Numbered from the stretch's first letter, positions 1-9,772 are shown. The stretch: DNA of 64,000 nt from a bacterium (GCA_028277985.1 JANQFG010000007.1:80252-144251); one strand, 5' to 3'. Notes: generated from the sequence alone by a model not told the origin. Program-made: numbers and translations.

Positions 1-628
1 CAAAGCCCAGCCAGATGTCCCCGTAGTCAGGGCCGGTCGGCATGCGACCGCGGCTCGGCTTTAGACCGAAAAGCCCACAGCAGGAAGCCGGGACGCGGAT
101 CGAGCCTCCGCCGTCGTTGCCGTGTGCAACGGGAACCATTCGGGCGGCCACGGCAGCGGCGGACCCACCGCTCGACCCTCCGGGTGTGCGCGTCCGGTCC
201 CAGGGATTCCTGCACGGCCCGAAAAGCTCTGATTCGGTGACCGGTGTGAGCCCGAACTCCGGCACGTTCGTCTTTCCCAGGATGATCACACCGGAGGCTT
301 TGTAGCGTGCAACGAGCTCGGAATCATGGTCGGCCACGTAGTCGGCGAAGAACCGGCAACCCTTTCGGAACGGCTCGTTTGCGCAGGACGCCACGAGATC
401 CTTCAACAGGAAGGGAACGCCTGCGAAGGGGCCCTCCGGCAAGGGCCCTCGGGCGACGTCTCTCGCGTAATCGTACATCTTGTGAATCACCGCATTCAGA
501 GGTGGATTGCGCGCCTCGATGCGCCGTACCGCTTCTTCGACCAGATAGGTCGCTGCCACTTCCTTGTTGCGAACCAGCTCGGCAAGTCCGAGGCCGTCGT
601 ATTGCTCGTATTCGGGGAAGCCGCTCAC
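1..628 (-). CDS. Amidase, amidase-signature family (3' end cut by window edge)
   Basis: The reading frame stays open to the window edge, so only the N-terminal ~209 residues are present. The amidase signature [10 protein letters not shown] lies near residue 150, and a Lys in a VPFLLKDL context near residue 75 fits the first member of the Ser-cisSer-Lys triad. The family hydrolyses linear amides to acid and ammonia in the cytoplasm. The start is GTG at 626-628 and overlaps the stop of the upstream amidohydrolase (GTGA), which implies translational coupling. The substrate cannot be inferred, since indoleacetamide, malonamide and aryl amide hydrolases share this signature. Confidence 0.88.
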   Translation of the reverse strand, partial: MSGFPEYEQYDGLGLAELVRNKEVAATYLVEEAVRRIEARNPPLNAVIHKMYDYARDVARGPLPEGPFAGVPFLLKDLVASCANEPFRKGCRFFADYVADHDSELVARYKASGVIILGKTNVPEFGLTPVTESELFGPCRNPWDRTRTPGGSSGGSAAAVAARMVPVAHGNDGGGSIRVPASCCGLFGLKPSRGRMPTGPDYGDIWLGF

Positions 629-1506
629 GATTCTCTCCCTCTCATGAGATCCTTGAAATTGCCCGCAAGGATCCTCTCCCTGTTCGAGTCGGAAATCGGC
701 AGGCGATCGATTTCCTGCAAGATCGCTCCATGGTCGTAGAGGCCGTCCGGTCCGGAATAGCCGTAGGGGCCGTCGGTGCCGAAGATGCATTTCTCCGCGC
801 CAAGTTCTCGTACAGCCGCCCTGCGCATCGGTTCGTCGCAGTACGGACCGGACAGATCGACGAAGACATTGTCCTTCTTGCGTATATAGTCCCAGCTCCG
901 TCTGTAATGTGGTACCGCGGCGTGAGGATAGATGAAGTTTGTTTTCGGGTGGCGTTCGGGCAGGAGCTTGTAGTCTCCTCTCCCTTTGGTTCCGCCCAGA
1001 TGTGCAAGCAAGGGCAGACCTTTCTCACCGCAGTAGGCTGCCGTGTCGTCGAGCATGCTCACCGGATGGCGATTCCAGAACGGATGGCACTTCACACCGA
1101 TCCAGCCCCGCCTTCCGACCCATTTGTCCATTTCGTCGATCGGATCCGCGGCCCTGGGGTTCACGAAGATCCAGCCGTAGAACTTGTCCGGGTATTCCCT
1201 CATCACACGTGCGACCTGTCGGTTATCCGGGGTGGGATAGATCGAGTAGAGTTTCCCGAGCAGGGAAAACTTGCCCCCTCGCGTGACGGTCGTGTTGTAC
1301 ATGGCGAGGCCGATCCCGTGCCCTCTTCCCATGAGGGCCTTTCTCATGACACCCGCCAGGGCCTCCTGAAAACCGTTCATGCGAAAGGGATCGACCTGGA
1401 CGGCCATCAGGGCGACCCGGTCGATCCCGTGTCGGGTCATCTGATCGACGAGCCTGTCCACGGTCTCCAACCGCTCTTCAAGATGGTAATGCGCGTCGAT
1501 GATCAT
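625..1506 (-). CDS. Amidohydrolase family protein (amidohydrolase_2 TIM barrel)
   Basis: A 293-residue predicted metal-dependent hydrolase or decarboxylase of the amidohydrolase_2 type. The N-terminal metal motif DAHYH is at residues 4-8, further His residues occur in the middle ([15 protein letters not shown]), and FGTDG at about 242-246 supplies the C-terminal Asp. The frame is open further upstream, but I chose the ATG at 1504-1506 because GGAGGG sits 7 nt before it and the family begins just before the HxH strand. It is the first gene of a pair with the amidase. A role in hydrolysing a cyclic or aromatic amide or acid before amidase action is inference. Confidence 0.85.
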   Translation of the reverse strand: MIIDAHYHLEERLETVDRLVDQMTRHGIDRVALMAVQVDPFRMNGFQEALAGVMRKALMGRGHGIGLAMYNTTVTRGGKFSLLGKLYSIYPTPDNRQVARVMREYPDKFYGWIFVNPRAADPIDEMDKWVGRRGWIGVKCHPFWNRHPVSMLDDTAAYCGEKGLPLLAHLGGTKGRGDYKLLPERHPKTNFIYPHAAVPHYRRSWDYIRKKDNVFVDLSGPYCDEPMRRAAVRELGAEKCIFGTDGPYGYSGPDGLYDHGAILQEIDRLPISDSNRERILAGNFKDLMRGRES

Positions 1507-1707
1507 CCGGCTGCCCTCCACGCTTCGTACGATCTCTGAGGGGTCGAGCGTAAGAAAAACCGGATGGGAAGTCAAAGAAAGGGCTTGCAGAGGACCCTGT
1601 GCTTTGGCCAGGGTGGGCAGACGCATGCAACCCGAGCGTTCCACTCGATCCCGTGAGGAGGCAGGAGGTGTCGAGAAGAATGTCGAGGCGATCGTGTCCG
1701 ATAACAC

Positions 1708-3255
1708 CTACTGCGGGATTCTGTACCCCTGACCCTCGCAGTGTGTTTTGGATGGAGAATCGCAACAGACGTATTCGGCCATGCTCCCGGGCTTGTCGCA
1801 ATTCGGCTCGCGCAGGGATGCCAGCTCCGCAGCGCCATAATTCCGGGTCGGCTTCTTGAAACCGTTGGGTTCGCACAGGTTGTGGTTGGCGCAACAGCCG
1901 CTTTCCGGCCTGGTCTGAGGGTTGTCGCAGTCCGGAGTGCGCAGCGTCCCCAGTTCGGAAAGGGACGGTTGCTTTCCGCCACCTGGTTTCGCTCCACTCC
2001 CTGCGGCCGCCTTTTTGGCTTCCTCTGCATGGGCCTGGATCTTGCTCTCCACCTGCTCGAGCAGGGAAGTCTGGCCTGCGGCGAAACCCTTGTAAGACTG
2101 GTCGACGGTATCGGTTTTGCAAAACTGCGGCGTACGCTGGATCGACGCCACCATCTTGTCGTAGGCCGTGTCGTAGGACTCGATCTGCTTGTTGATCTGG
2201 TACTCGTATTTGTTGCTCTCTCGCAGGGGCGCCTTCATGATCAGCACGATGTTGTCTCGAAGCACGGGGTCCCGCTTGCCGCCGCACCCTGCGATCTTCG
2301 CATCGAAATGAGCAAAGTAATGGGGCTTGCGCACGAGGAGCCCCCTGTAGACCCCAACATCCTTCTCGGTCAATCGCTCGATCCGTCCACCGTCAGCGCC
2401 CACCACCGGAGCAGGAGGGGGCGTCTCCGCCAGGACAGCCTCCTGGGCCCTCGCCGCGTCCGCCATCTGTTTCACCCGTTGGTCATAACCGTCACGAGCA
2501 GACTCCAGGCGCTGCCTGTAGGGGCAACTCCGCATAGTTCGCTTCTTACTTTTGACCTGTCCTTCGAACCACTCGACGATCTTGGCCCGCGTCTCCGCTG
2601 AGAGAGGTTCGGTGAGCGCCATGAAGTCGCGCCGTGCAGCCGCCGCACCCGGATCGTCACACACCTCTCCGATGGCCACGAAGCTGGCCGCGTTCTGCCT
2701 GAGGCTGTTCACCCACGACGCGTAGGAACGCAGATCCGGCATCGATCCGCTCGTGTCCGAAACGGCGGGGAGCGTCTTCGCCACCGCGAGGATGGCGGCG
2801 ATTTCATCCGCGTTTGACTCGGCAACGGCGCCGGGGATGGAGGTGGCGCCGAGCACCCGCATATCCGATTCGTACTTCCGCTTCAGAGCGGCCACGTGAT
2901 GCTGGTCGGTGCAATGCTCCGGCCGGATCTTCCGCTTCATCGAGTCGTAGAATCTCTTGAATCGGCTCATGAGAAGATCGCGGCTTTGCTCGGGCAAGGG
3001 CTGCAGGCGCGACTCGAAGTCGGCCCTGATCGAGGCCCCGACCGGATCGTTGCAGCCGTCCGCCCGCCCGGCGTAGTTGCCCGCGGATATGGCTACCTTG
3101 TTGAGTTGGCTGAACAACACCTTCTGTTCGACGCTCAGGTCGGAACTCCGGACATGGGATGGAATGCAGAGTACTGCTGCGGAGACTAGCATTGCGGCCG
3201 GCGTGAAGCGGCCCATCCCGCAGAACCGGAACAGGGCTCTTGTGAAAGTCGACAT
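1708..3255 (-). CDS. Secreted protein of unknown function with C-terminal Cys repeats
   Basis: A 515-residue protein that I do not recognise as a family. It begins with a Sec-type signal (hydrophobic stretch AAMLVSAAVLC after basic residues, cleavage likely near SHVRSS). The long middle is charged, helical and lysine-rich, with scattered Cys pairs. The last ~80 residues hold two related modules, each carrying a LRTPDCDNP or LREPNCDKP motif followed by a CC pair and a further Cys. The ATG at 3255 is chosen over the upstream open frame because GGAGGG lies 8 nt before it and it places the signal peptide at the N-terminus. Probably periplasmic or surface-exposed. Confidence 0.72.
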   Translation of the reverse strand: MSTFTRALFRFCGMGRFTPAAMLVSAAVLCIPSHVRSSDLSVEQKVLFSQLNKVAISAGNYAGRADGCNDPVGASIRADFESRLQPLPEQSRDLLMSRFKRFYDSMKRKIRPEHCTDQHHVAALKRKYESDMRVLGATSIPGAVAESNADEIAAILAVAKTLPAVSDTSGSMPDLRSYASWVNSLRQNAASFVAIGEVCDDPGAAAARRDFMALTEPLSAETRAKIVEWFEGQVKSKKRTMRSCPYRQRLESARDGYDQRVKQMADAARAQEAVLAETPPPAPVVGADGGRIERLTEKDVGVYRGLLVRKPHYFAHFDAKIAGCGGKRDPVLRDNIVLIMKAPLRESNKYEYQINKQIESYDTAYDKMVASIQRTPQFCKTDTVDQSYKGFAAGQTSLLEQVESKIQAHAEEAKKAAAGSGAKPGGGKQPSLSELGTLRTPDCDNPQTRPESGCCANHNLCEPNGFKKPTRNYGAAELASLREPNCDKPGSMAEYVCCDSPSKTHCEGQGYRIPQ

Positions 3256-3627
3256 GGCTCTTTCCCTCCTCGTCAGGGGCGGGCTCGGAGCGCGTACATG
3301 TCGCGCTCTTCGACTCGCCCGCATTTCGTTCTCCCTCGGGCTTAGACAGCCCGGATAAGGAGCGGTTCAGAGGAATCGGGCCCGGCGCCGGTGAGTCGCC
3401 AACCGAAACGTGCAGTGTGATGCAAGCCACTGGCCGGATGTCGGTAAGATCAGGGGGAGTGGATGCGAGAGGCGAAGTACCGTTCTGACCTGCCGGGTGG
3501 CCGGTTCATGTGATATTCCCCTCCATGGTTGTGCCGGATGCGTCTTCCGGTATCTTCCACCGAATATATTGGGATGTATCGCGGTGTCGGATGGTTGCAG
3601 GTGCGGAGCCCGTTCCGAACAATCTGC
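3256..3627. other. Divergent intergenic region without a supported gene
   Basis: About 370 bases lie between the start of the secreted Cys-repeat protein (minus) and the promoter of the large surface protein (plus). Short open frames exist on both strands, but none has a ribosome site or protein-like composition. I see only the plus-strand promoter listed next. Confidence 0.5.
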
Positions 3628-3657
3628 TTGACAGCCCGTTCCGTTTTTTTAAATAAT
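3628..3657 (+). promoter_or_regulatory. Candidate sigma-70 promoter of the large surface protein
   Basis: TTGACA at 3628-3633 is followed after 18 bases by AATAAT at 3652-3657. It lies in an unusually AT-rich patch about 70 bases before the start codon at 3729. Confidence 0.5.
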
Positions 3658-3728
3658 AGAATGGCATTCAATTGTTGGCTGTATGGGCCCGAGAAGGCTG
3701 CCCAAGGTTCTCGCGTCTGGGGGGTAAC

Positions 3729-6700
3729 ATGACTCGTATCAAGGGAATTACGAAGGTTTGTCTCGTTATTCTACTTCTTGCCTCGATTGGCATGGCAACG
3801 TCGAGCCATGCGCAGCTCTACAACGTAAAGGCGGTCGTGGCGGGAATGGATTTCTCGGTAGCCCTGAAGAAGGACGGAAAGGTCCTTGCATGGGGAGGCG
3901 ACCATTGGGGCCAGCTCGGCGACCCGATTGCCCAGAATTTCAGGACCCTGCCCGGCCTGGTTCCGGACTTGAGAGACGTCGTCGATCTGGATACGGATAG
4001 ATACTACGCCCTCGCCCGCAAGGCGGACGGGTCGGTCTGGGGTTGGGGCCAGAACCTCGGTGGAAACCTCAGCACAGGGGGCCTAGGGTCTTCTCACCAC
4101 ACGCCCGTGAGAGCCATCGATCCGAGTGATCCGTCCGGTTACCTGAGCGACGTGCTCGCACTGGACGCGGACTCCGACGTGTCCATGTTTGTCAAGCAAG
4201 ACGGAACGGTGTGGGGCGTGGGGGACAATGCAAACGGAGATCTGGGGATCGGAAGCTTCGGGGGCCCCTGTGGTACCTATTCCCATTGTGAGCCTGTACA
4301 GGTGCGCGATCCGTCGGACCCGAGCGGGTTCCTGACGGATGTGGCCGCTGTCTCCACGGTGGGCAACTCCACCATGGTGGTCAAGGCGGATGGGTCGGTC
4401 TGGGGGTGGGGAAGCGGTATCGTCCTTGGGATCGGCACCTTCAACAGGCAGCTCTACCCCGTTCGCATCATGGAGGATCCTACCGATCCCTCCGGTTACC
4501 TGACCAACGTGATCGCCATCGACGCGGAAGTATCGCATTCCATCGTCCTGAAGGAGGACGGATCCGTCTGGACAACCGGCACGAATACGTACGCCTGCCT
4601 GGGACATGGGCCGCTGACAACGTCACACACGGCCCTCAATCCGGGGAGGGTGGAAGATCCGAGTGATCCCTCCGGCTACCTGAGCGACGTCGTGGCGGTC
4701 TCGGTCGGAGGCTGGAACGCCGTTGCCCTGAAGAGAGACGGATCGGTCGTGAGCTGGGGTCGGTACGTAACAGGGGACGGTACTCAAGAGACACGGTACC
4801 GGCCGGTTCGCGTGGTAGACGCCAACGACCCGACCGGCTATCTCACGAATGTGATAAGCATCTCTTCCGGATATCAGCACTGCATGGTCGTGAAGAAGGA
4901 TGGATCCGTCTATGGGTGGGGCGACAATTTCAGCGGGCAGGTGGGTGACGGCACCCGGGCCACCCGGCATTCTGCGGTTCAGGTGCAGATGCCCACGAAC
5001 CTGCTCGAAGTCGTTTCGCCCACTGTGCTTTCTCCCGGCCAGGAAGTAACCGTCACCCTCCTGATCAGCAACATCTTCAACGACACCCTGGTGGATACGA
5101 TCGCGGCGGTCGACCTCCCGGGCGATTTTCGATACGTGTCGAGTACAAACGACGGCATCCTGCGCGATGATACGGACAGCTACCAGGTCTTCTGGAAGCT
5201 CGAGAACCTGGAGAGCTTCGAAGCCGCAAAGCTGTCCGTGACCGTGGAGCTCCCCTGGGGCATGCCGGAGGGCTCCTCCACGATCGCGGGTACTGTTGCG
5301 GCGAGGAATTTCGACTCGATCATCGATATCGACGACTATCTGAACTACTCTCCCCTTCGGATCGTTCACGCCGAGGACCTCACCCAGGATCTGATCGATG
5401 ACCTCCTTGCCACCGATCCGGAGATGGCCGGTCTCTTTCTGTACGCCCTGAGCCAGGGCTACGAATTCTACGGCAACGGCCAGTACGCGGAGATGAACGA
5501 CGGCAGGTGGATCACCATGCTCGTGTTGATGGACCGCGCGAACCGGGCGCCCGTCTTTCTCCACAGGACCGCGGATGGGCTGGTGCTGGAACAATACAAG
5601 GACGAAACGTACGCCCGATTCGATCACACCGGCGGGTATCGGATCGATCTGGAGAACGGGACCTTCGAGACATGGGGAGATTGGGCGGAGCAGTTCAGCC
5701 CCTCCTACGCCCGGTGCGTCATGAACTGCATGGGTCCCAAGATCCCTTACATGGCCATCAAGCAGATCTTCTGGGTCATCGGCGCAATCGATACGGGGGT
5801 CGACTGTTTCAAGTGCTTCCAGTTCAACGACGTCACGTCCTGCGCAAAGTGCTATGCGAGCCTGACCCTGGACAATGTCCCCCTCGCAGGGCCGATCCTG
5901 ACCCTGACCAAGTGTCTGGCCGAGTGTGCGGGAGACCGCTATTCCAATTTCTGCACCAAGGACAAGAAATGGTGCGGCACGAGCATATACGGATATCTGG
6001 CCGGCTTGGACACCGTCTATATCCAGGAGTGCCAGCCGGATGGAAATTACTTCCCCTTCTATAAGAGGCTTCCCTGCAATGCCCCTCTGAAATGCTACAA
6101 CGGCGAGTGCATCCATCCGCGGGACATCGAGTGCGGTGGACCCTGCGACCCGAGCACGGGCAAAACGGTCGAGATCTACAGGCCGAGGCCGGTCGTTTTC
6201 CTGCCGGGACACGACCCGAACGCGAAATCCGTTGACTTCCCGGGGGGTGTGATTCCGGGTCAGACCCTGACCTACACGATCGAGTACGAGAACACGGGGC
6301 TCGGAACGGCTTACAACGTCTTCATCCTGGATGAGCTGGATCCGAACCTGGACGAGTCGAGCCTGGTCATCAACGACGGGGGAATCTACACGGACAGCAT
6401 TCGGCTCCTGGAGTGGTTTATAGGGACGGTCCCGCCGGGAGGACAAGGCTCGGTCACCTTCAGCGTGAACGTCAAGGACGGACTGACGAACGGAACCGCC
6501 ATCACAAATTTTGCGAACATCCACTTCCCGAGCGTCCCTGAGATCACGCCCACGAACCCTGTGGTGAACGTCGTCCGGACCATCGTGGCAGATCCGCAGA
6601 GGGTGGAGACGGTTTCGGGTGAGCCGGTTCCGATCACGCTTACCGGGCGGGACATCTATGGCAGCTCCCTGACCTATGAGATTACCTCAACTCCCCTTTA

Positions 6701-8354
6701 CGGTGCTCTTACCGGAGCGCCTCCGGACGTCTCCTATACGCCGGACGAGGCCTTTGTTGGACAGGATGCTCTGTACTTCATAGTGGACAATGGAGCTGAA
6801 CAGAGTGACCCGGCCAAAGTTACGATCGATGTGAACCCGAACCCGGCCGACGCAACCCCGCCCGAAGTGATTGCCACGAACCCGGAACCGGGGGCCAGTG
6901 ATGTGCCGGTCAGCGACACGCCGGTGGCAACCGACCCGGATGTGTTCGTGCCCACGATAACCGCAGAGTTCTCGGAGCAGGTCGATCCAGCCACGGTGAA
7001 CGATTCGACCTTCACGGTGAGCGGTCTGGTCGGTACGGTCTACTACGACAAGCGGCGAAAAACGGCACTCTTTACCCCTGCCGTCCCGCTCTTATCCGCA
7101 ACCGTCTACAAGGCTACGATTTCCGAAGAAGTCACCGACTTGGTCGGCAATGCTCTCTCCTCTGATTATGTCTGGCAATTCTCGACAGGCAGCGTGGTAA
7201 ACCTGAGCGTGATCCTTCCGAACCGGGGGGATGAGATCGATTTCGGTGACGTCCTGGTGAACGCCACGGCACCGGATCAAGTCGCGACTCTCTCCAGCAC
7301 GGGAACCGATCCTCTCACCATTATGGGAGTGACCCTGGCAACGACCAACTCCGGGGATTTCCTGGTCAGGGAGGACAAATGCACGAACAAGACTCTCGCG
7401 CAGTTCGAGACCTGCACGGTTCATGTCGGTTTTGCTCCCACATCCTTGGGGATGCAGGTGACCGCCCTGGAGGTTCTGTCCGATGACACGGATTCTCCCA
7501 CGACCTCGATCGTTGTCAGAGGCAACGGAATTTCGGACGAACCGCCGCCCGTAGACTGCGGCCCTCTTGCAGGGGACATTCCGCACGGGAGCTGGGAATG
7601 TACCGGTACGTTACTGGGCGATACCTGCGACGTGGTCTGCGAGCCCGGGTACGAGCCGGCCGCACCCGTTGTGGCGACCTGCACAGAGACCGGCGACTGG
7701 GAGATGGACGGAACGCCGCTATGCGAACCGATTGATTGTGGAGTTCCTACCGACGTCATCGAGCACGGCACCTGGGATTGCCCCGGAGGTACGACACAGG
7801 GCGAGGTCTGTGATGCCGCCTGCGATGACGGCTACGAGATCAACGCCCCTGTGACCGCGACCTGCACAGAGAACGGAGACTGGGAGACCAGCGGAAGCCC
7901 GGTCTGCGAGCCTGTTCCTCAGGAATACAATCTTCAGGTCGCCTTGGACCCCTCCTCCGGAGGAACCGTTACGGGGGACGGAATCAACTGCCCCGGCCTC
8001 TGTTCGGCCCAGTACCAAGCCGAAACAGAGGTGATCCTCTCGGCGGGCGCTTCGGACGGGTACACATTCGATTCCTGGAGCGGGTGCAACGTCGCTGTTG
8101 GAATTCAATGCACGGTCCTGATGAATTCAGACAGATCGGTCACCGCCCACTTCGCGCAGGAAGCCTGCGAGGTTACGGCTGATTTTGACGGGGATTGCGA
8201 CGTGGACTTGGCAGATGTGAGATACATCCTCGCCTTCCGGAACCGGCCCGCGAGCGCGGCTCCGGATTGCGATCTGGACGGGGATGGCTGGATCACGGTC
8301 CTCGATGCGCGAAGGTGTGTCATGCAGTGTACGAGGCCGCGGTGTGCAATGTAG
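3729..8354 (+). CDS. Giant secreted mosaic protein: RCC1-like repeats, DUF11, Ig-like, sushi-like and dockerin-like modules
   Basis: A 1541-residue secreted protein. The signal peptide is about residues 1-28 (ends SSHA). About seven RCC1-type blades (motifs such as VWGWGQN, VYGWGDN) fill residues 35-425, interleaved with a recurring DPSDPSGYL insert. Then come a DUF11/CARDB-like module (~424-540), a Cys-rich region (~657-807), a second DUF11 domain (~829-947), a cadherin/Ig-like domain (~954-1037), a Big_5 Ig-like domain (~1039-1154), an SPD-2/HYDIN-like domain (~1155-1270), two sushi-like Cys modules (~1274-1395), a bacterial repeat with GGTVTGDG (~1397-1478), and a dockerin-like end with two DxDxD calcium loops (1479-1541). 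The start follows a GGGGGGT ribosome site. Likely adhesion or cell-surface scaffolding. Confidence 0.85.
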   Translation: MTRIKGITKVCLVILLLASIGMATSSHAQLYNVKAVVAGMDFSVALKKDGKVLAWGGDHWGQLGDPIAQNFRTLPGLVPDLRDVVDLDTDRYYALARKADGSVWGWGQNLGGNLSTGGLGSSHHTPVRAIDPSDPSGYLSDVLALDADSDVSMFVKQDGTVWGVGDNANGDLGIGSFGGPCGTYSHCEPVQVRDPSDPSGFLTDVAAVSTVGNSTMVVKADGSVWGWGSGIVLGIGTFNRQLYPVRIMEDPTDPSGYLTNVIAIDAEVSHSIVLKEDGSVWTTGTNTYACLGHGPLTTSHTALNPGRVEDPSDPSGYLSDVVAVSVGGWNAVALKRDGSVVSWGRYVTGDGTQETRYRPVRVVDANDPTGYLTNVISISSGYQHCMVVKKDGSVYGWGDNFSGQVGDGTRATRHSAVQVQMPTNLLEVVSPTVLSPGQEVTVTLLISNIFNDTLVDTIAAVDLPGDFRYVSSTNDGILRDDTDSYQVFWKLENLESFEAAKLSVTVELPWGMPEGSSTIAGTVAARNFDSIIDIDDYLNYSPLRIVHAEDLTQDLIDDLLATDPEMAGLFLYALSQGYEFYGNGQYAEMNDGRWITMLVLMDRANRAPVFLHRTADGLVLEQYKDETYARFDHTGGYRIDLENGTFETWGDWAEQFSPSYARCVMNCMGPKIPYMAIKQIFWVIGAIDTGVDCFKCFQFNDVTSCAKCYASLTLDNVPLAGPILTLTKCLAECAGDRYSNFCTKDKKWCGTSIYGYLAGLDTVYIQECQPDGNYFPFYKRLPCNAPLKCYNGECIHPRDIECGGPCDPSTGKTVEIYRPRPVVFLPGHDPNAKSVDFPGGVIPGQTLTYTIEYENTGLGTAYNVFILDELDPNLDESSLVINDGGIYTDSIRLLEWFIGTVPPGGQGSVTFSVNVKDGLTNGTAITNFANIHFPSVPEITPTNPVVNVVRTIVADPQRVETVSGEPVPITLTGRDIYGSSLTYEITSTPLYGALTGAPPDVSYTPDEAFVGQDALYFIVDNGAEQSDPAKVTIDVNPNPADATPPEVIATNPEPGASDVPVSDTPVATDPDVFVPTITAEFSEQVDPATVNDSTFTVSGLVGTVYYDKRRKTALFTPAVPLLSATVYKATISEEVTDLVGNALSSDYVWQFSTGSVVNLSVILPNRGDEIDFGDVLVNATAPDQVATLSSTGTDPLTIMGVTLATTNSGDFLVREDKCTNKTLAQFETCTVHVGFAPTSLGMQVTALEVLSDDTDSPTTSIVVRGNGISDEPPPVDCGPLAGDIPHGSWECTGTLLGDTCDVVCEPGYEPAAPVVATCTETGDWEMDGTPLCEPIDCGVPTDVIEHGTWDCPGGTTQGEVCDAACDDGYEINAPVTATCTENGDWETSGSPVCEPVPQEYNLQVALDPSSGGTVTGDGINCPGLCSAQYQAETEVILSAGASDGYTFDSWSGCNVAVGIQCTVLMNSDRSVTAHFAQEACEVTADFDGDCDVDLADVRYILAFRNRPASAAPDCDLDGDGWITVLDARRCVMQCTRPRCAM

Positions 8355-8370
8355 CGATCATCCGAAGGTG

Positions 8371-8772
8371 TCAGGAGTAGACGACCTCGAGTGATTCGAA
8401 GTACTTCTTGTAGAAACCTCGATCTCTCGTGAGCAGTCTTTCCGCTTGCATCTCTGCGTGCGCGCCTATCAGGAAATCCGCGAGGATGCGGTTTCTTCTA
8501 CCTCCCGCACTCCTGTATTCTCTCCATGCCATGCCGGCTCGGAAGGCAACTGTCCGATCCAGAGGAAGCGTTCGAATCCCGAGTCTTGCCAGAGTCGTGT
8601 CGAGCAGATCCTGTTTGCCGAACTGCGGCGCAAGTTCCGCATAGATGATCTCGTTGATGATCATGGAGCCTGCTTCAAAAGCTTCTTCAAGAGCGCGTGC
8701 CGACTTCTCCCCCCATTCGGGGTCCGGCAGGAACACATCGAGCAACACATTCGTATCGACGAAAGTAATCAT
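8371..8772 (-). CDS. PIN-domain ribonuclease toxin (VapC-like)
   Basis: A 133-residue PIN domain. The first catalytic Asp is in FVDTNVLLD (residues 4-12), a conserved Glu is in the NEIIYAEL segment, and a late Asp-rich stretch includes ADFLIGAHAE and LLTRDRGFYKKYF. VapC-type toxins cleave RNA in a Mg-dependent manner and are neutralised by a co-encoded antitoxin. Its ATG overlaps the stop of the AbrB-like antitoxin by four bases (ATGA), typical of a coupled toxin-antitoxin pair. Confidence 0.88.
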   Translation of the reverse strand: MITFVDTNVLLDVFLPDPEWGEKSARALEEAFEAGSMIINEIIYAELAPQFGKQDLLDTTLARLGIRTLPLDRTVAFRAGMAWREYRSAGGRRNRILADFLIGAHAEMQAERLLTRDRGFYKKYFESLEVVYS

Positions 8773-8984
8773 CTCCCCCGTATGTCCTCCAGGTACTTAT
8801 CGGTGGAGCCGCTCTGTCCGAGAATTCCGAATACCTGCCTCACCGGGCTCGTATGAGAGCCCTTCTTCCGGATGAGTACACCCTGCTCCTCCTCGACAAA
8901 GGACACTTCCATGTTCGGGGTGAGCCCGTACTTCTCGCGTATCTTCTTTGGGATGGTCACCTGTCCTCTTTCGCCGATTTTCAT
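8769..8984 (-). CDS. AbrB/MazE-type antitoxin of the PIN toxin
   Basis: A 71-residue protein with the swapped-hairpin SpoVT-AbrB DNA-binding fold (MKIGERGQVTIPKKIREK at the N-terminus). The C-terminal tail presumably binds and inhibits the PIN toxin. The reading frame is open far upstream, but the ATG at 8982-8984 fits the fold and has GGAG 9 nt upstream; an ATG three codons earlier is the alternative. As in other pairs it probably represses its own promoter. Confidence 0.82.
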   Translation of the reverse strand: MKIGERGQVTIPKKIREKYGLTPNMEVSFVEEEQGVLIRKKGSHTSPVRQVFGILGQSGSTDKYLEDIRGR

Positions 8985-9255
8985 ACCTATCATCTCCGAT
9001 TTGCATATTTCAAGATACATACCAACAGTCTCGTCCTCTTCCGGGGATATGTCAAGGCATTTCTCACGCTCCTTCGAGGGCAGCGTAGGGGCTGAAACCG
9101 GGTCATGGATTCCTTGTGTCCCGGATTCAGCGGTTTGGTGAATTGTGCGACCCATCTTCCCTCCCGGAGTCAAACGGATCCAAGACCGCATCACACTATA
9201 TCGTAGAAAACACTGCAGGAAGCAGCTCCGAACAGAAAACACGGGAGGGATGGCG

Positions 9256-9498
9256 ATGAAGAAATATACGATGATATGCCTGGCGCTGTGTGCACTGTTT
9301 CTGACTCAGTGTGGAGGGAACTGGGTGGACATGGCGGGAATCGGCTGCGACGACGTGAAAGAGATGAAAGAGGGTAAGGGGTTCGTGGGCAAGGACACCC
9401 TGACCCAGGTCGCCAGGGCCTACTGCACACAATCCGGCAAGTCCTTCTCCGGTGATTTCCGGTGCGGCGACCACGGCGCCCAGGCCAAATGCAAATGA
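9256..9498 (+). CDS. Small lipoprotein of unknown function
   Basis: An 80-residue protein with a clear lipoprotein signal (MKKYTMICLALCALFLTQC; lipobox Cys at residue 19), then about 60 residues with four more Cys and a Lys-rich end. Not recognised as a family. A second ATG two codons upstream is possible; I chose the one best spaced from the GGGAGGG ribosome site. A stem-loop terminator follows directly. Confidence 0.68.
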   Translation: MKKYTMICLALCALFLTQCGGNWVDMAGIGCDDVKEMKEGKGFVGKDTLTQVARAYCTQSGKSFSGDFRCGDHGAQAKCK

Positions 9499-9515
9499 CG
9501 TTTCCCCGCAAGAAG

Positions 9516-9555
9516 GAGGCCGGATTCTTGCTGAGAAATGAGAGTCCGGCCTCTT
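9516..9555 (+). terminator. Probable intrinsic terminator after the small lipoprotein
   Basis: Two 12-base arms, GAGGCCGGATTC (9516-9527) and GAGTCCGGCCTC (9542-9553), pair with one G-T wobble around a short loop and are followed by a brief T-rich stretch. The T tract is weak, so it may act bidirectionally or serve mainly as an mRNA 3' end. Confidence 0.6.
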
Positions 9556-9598
9556 CCCTGCATGTGCGGCCATCGCCGCCTTCGCGGGGTAGTCTTCG

Positions 9599-9754
9599 TC
9601 AGGAGTCTTTTGGCTCCTGTGGCTCCTCCACCACGTGAAACGTATCCAGTTCGTAGACCACGTCGGCAGCCTCACTGGCGACGGATGTGCTGTATCCCTT
9701 GGCCGGAACCGCGACCACATTGTCCGGTCCGCGGTTGGCAATCTTCTCGTTCAC
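9599..9754 (-). CDS. Possible small hypothetical protein
   Basis: A 51-codon open frame starting at GTG (9752-9754) with AGGA 8 nt upstream. Its translation is mixed and protein-like (VNEKIANRGPDN at the N-terminus, VVEEPQEPKDS at the C-terminus) with no membrane segment. It fills most of the otherwise empty gap between the terminator at 9555 and the acyl-CoA dehydrogenase. Support is only composition and the ribosome site; it may be spurious. Confidence 0.3.
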   Translation of the reverse strand: MNEKIANRGPDNVVAVPAKGYSTSVASEAADVVYELDTFHVVEEPQEPKDS

Positions 9755-9772
9755 CTTGCGGTTCCTATCTGC

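Noticed and set aside
307..1539. 410-codon plus-strand open frame opposite amidase and amidohydrolase
   Set aside because: Arg-rich shadow of two well-supported minus-strand genes.
3729..4995. RCC1 repeats as evidence of eukaryotic contamination
   Set aside because: The gene has a bacterial ribosome site, signal peptide, DUF11 and dockerin-like modules and sits among bacterial operons.
4623..6524. 633-codon minus-strand open frame inside the large surface protein gene
   Set aside because: It lies antisense to a gene with clear domains, has no ribosome site and its translation is Arg/Val/Asp-rich with no known motif; a GC-content shadow.
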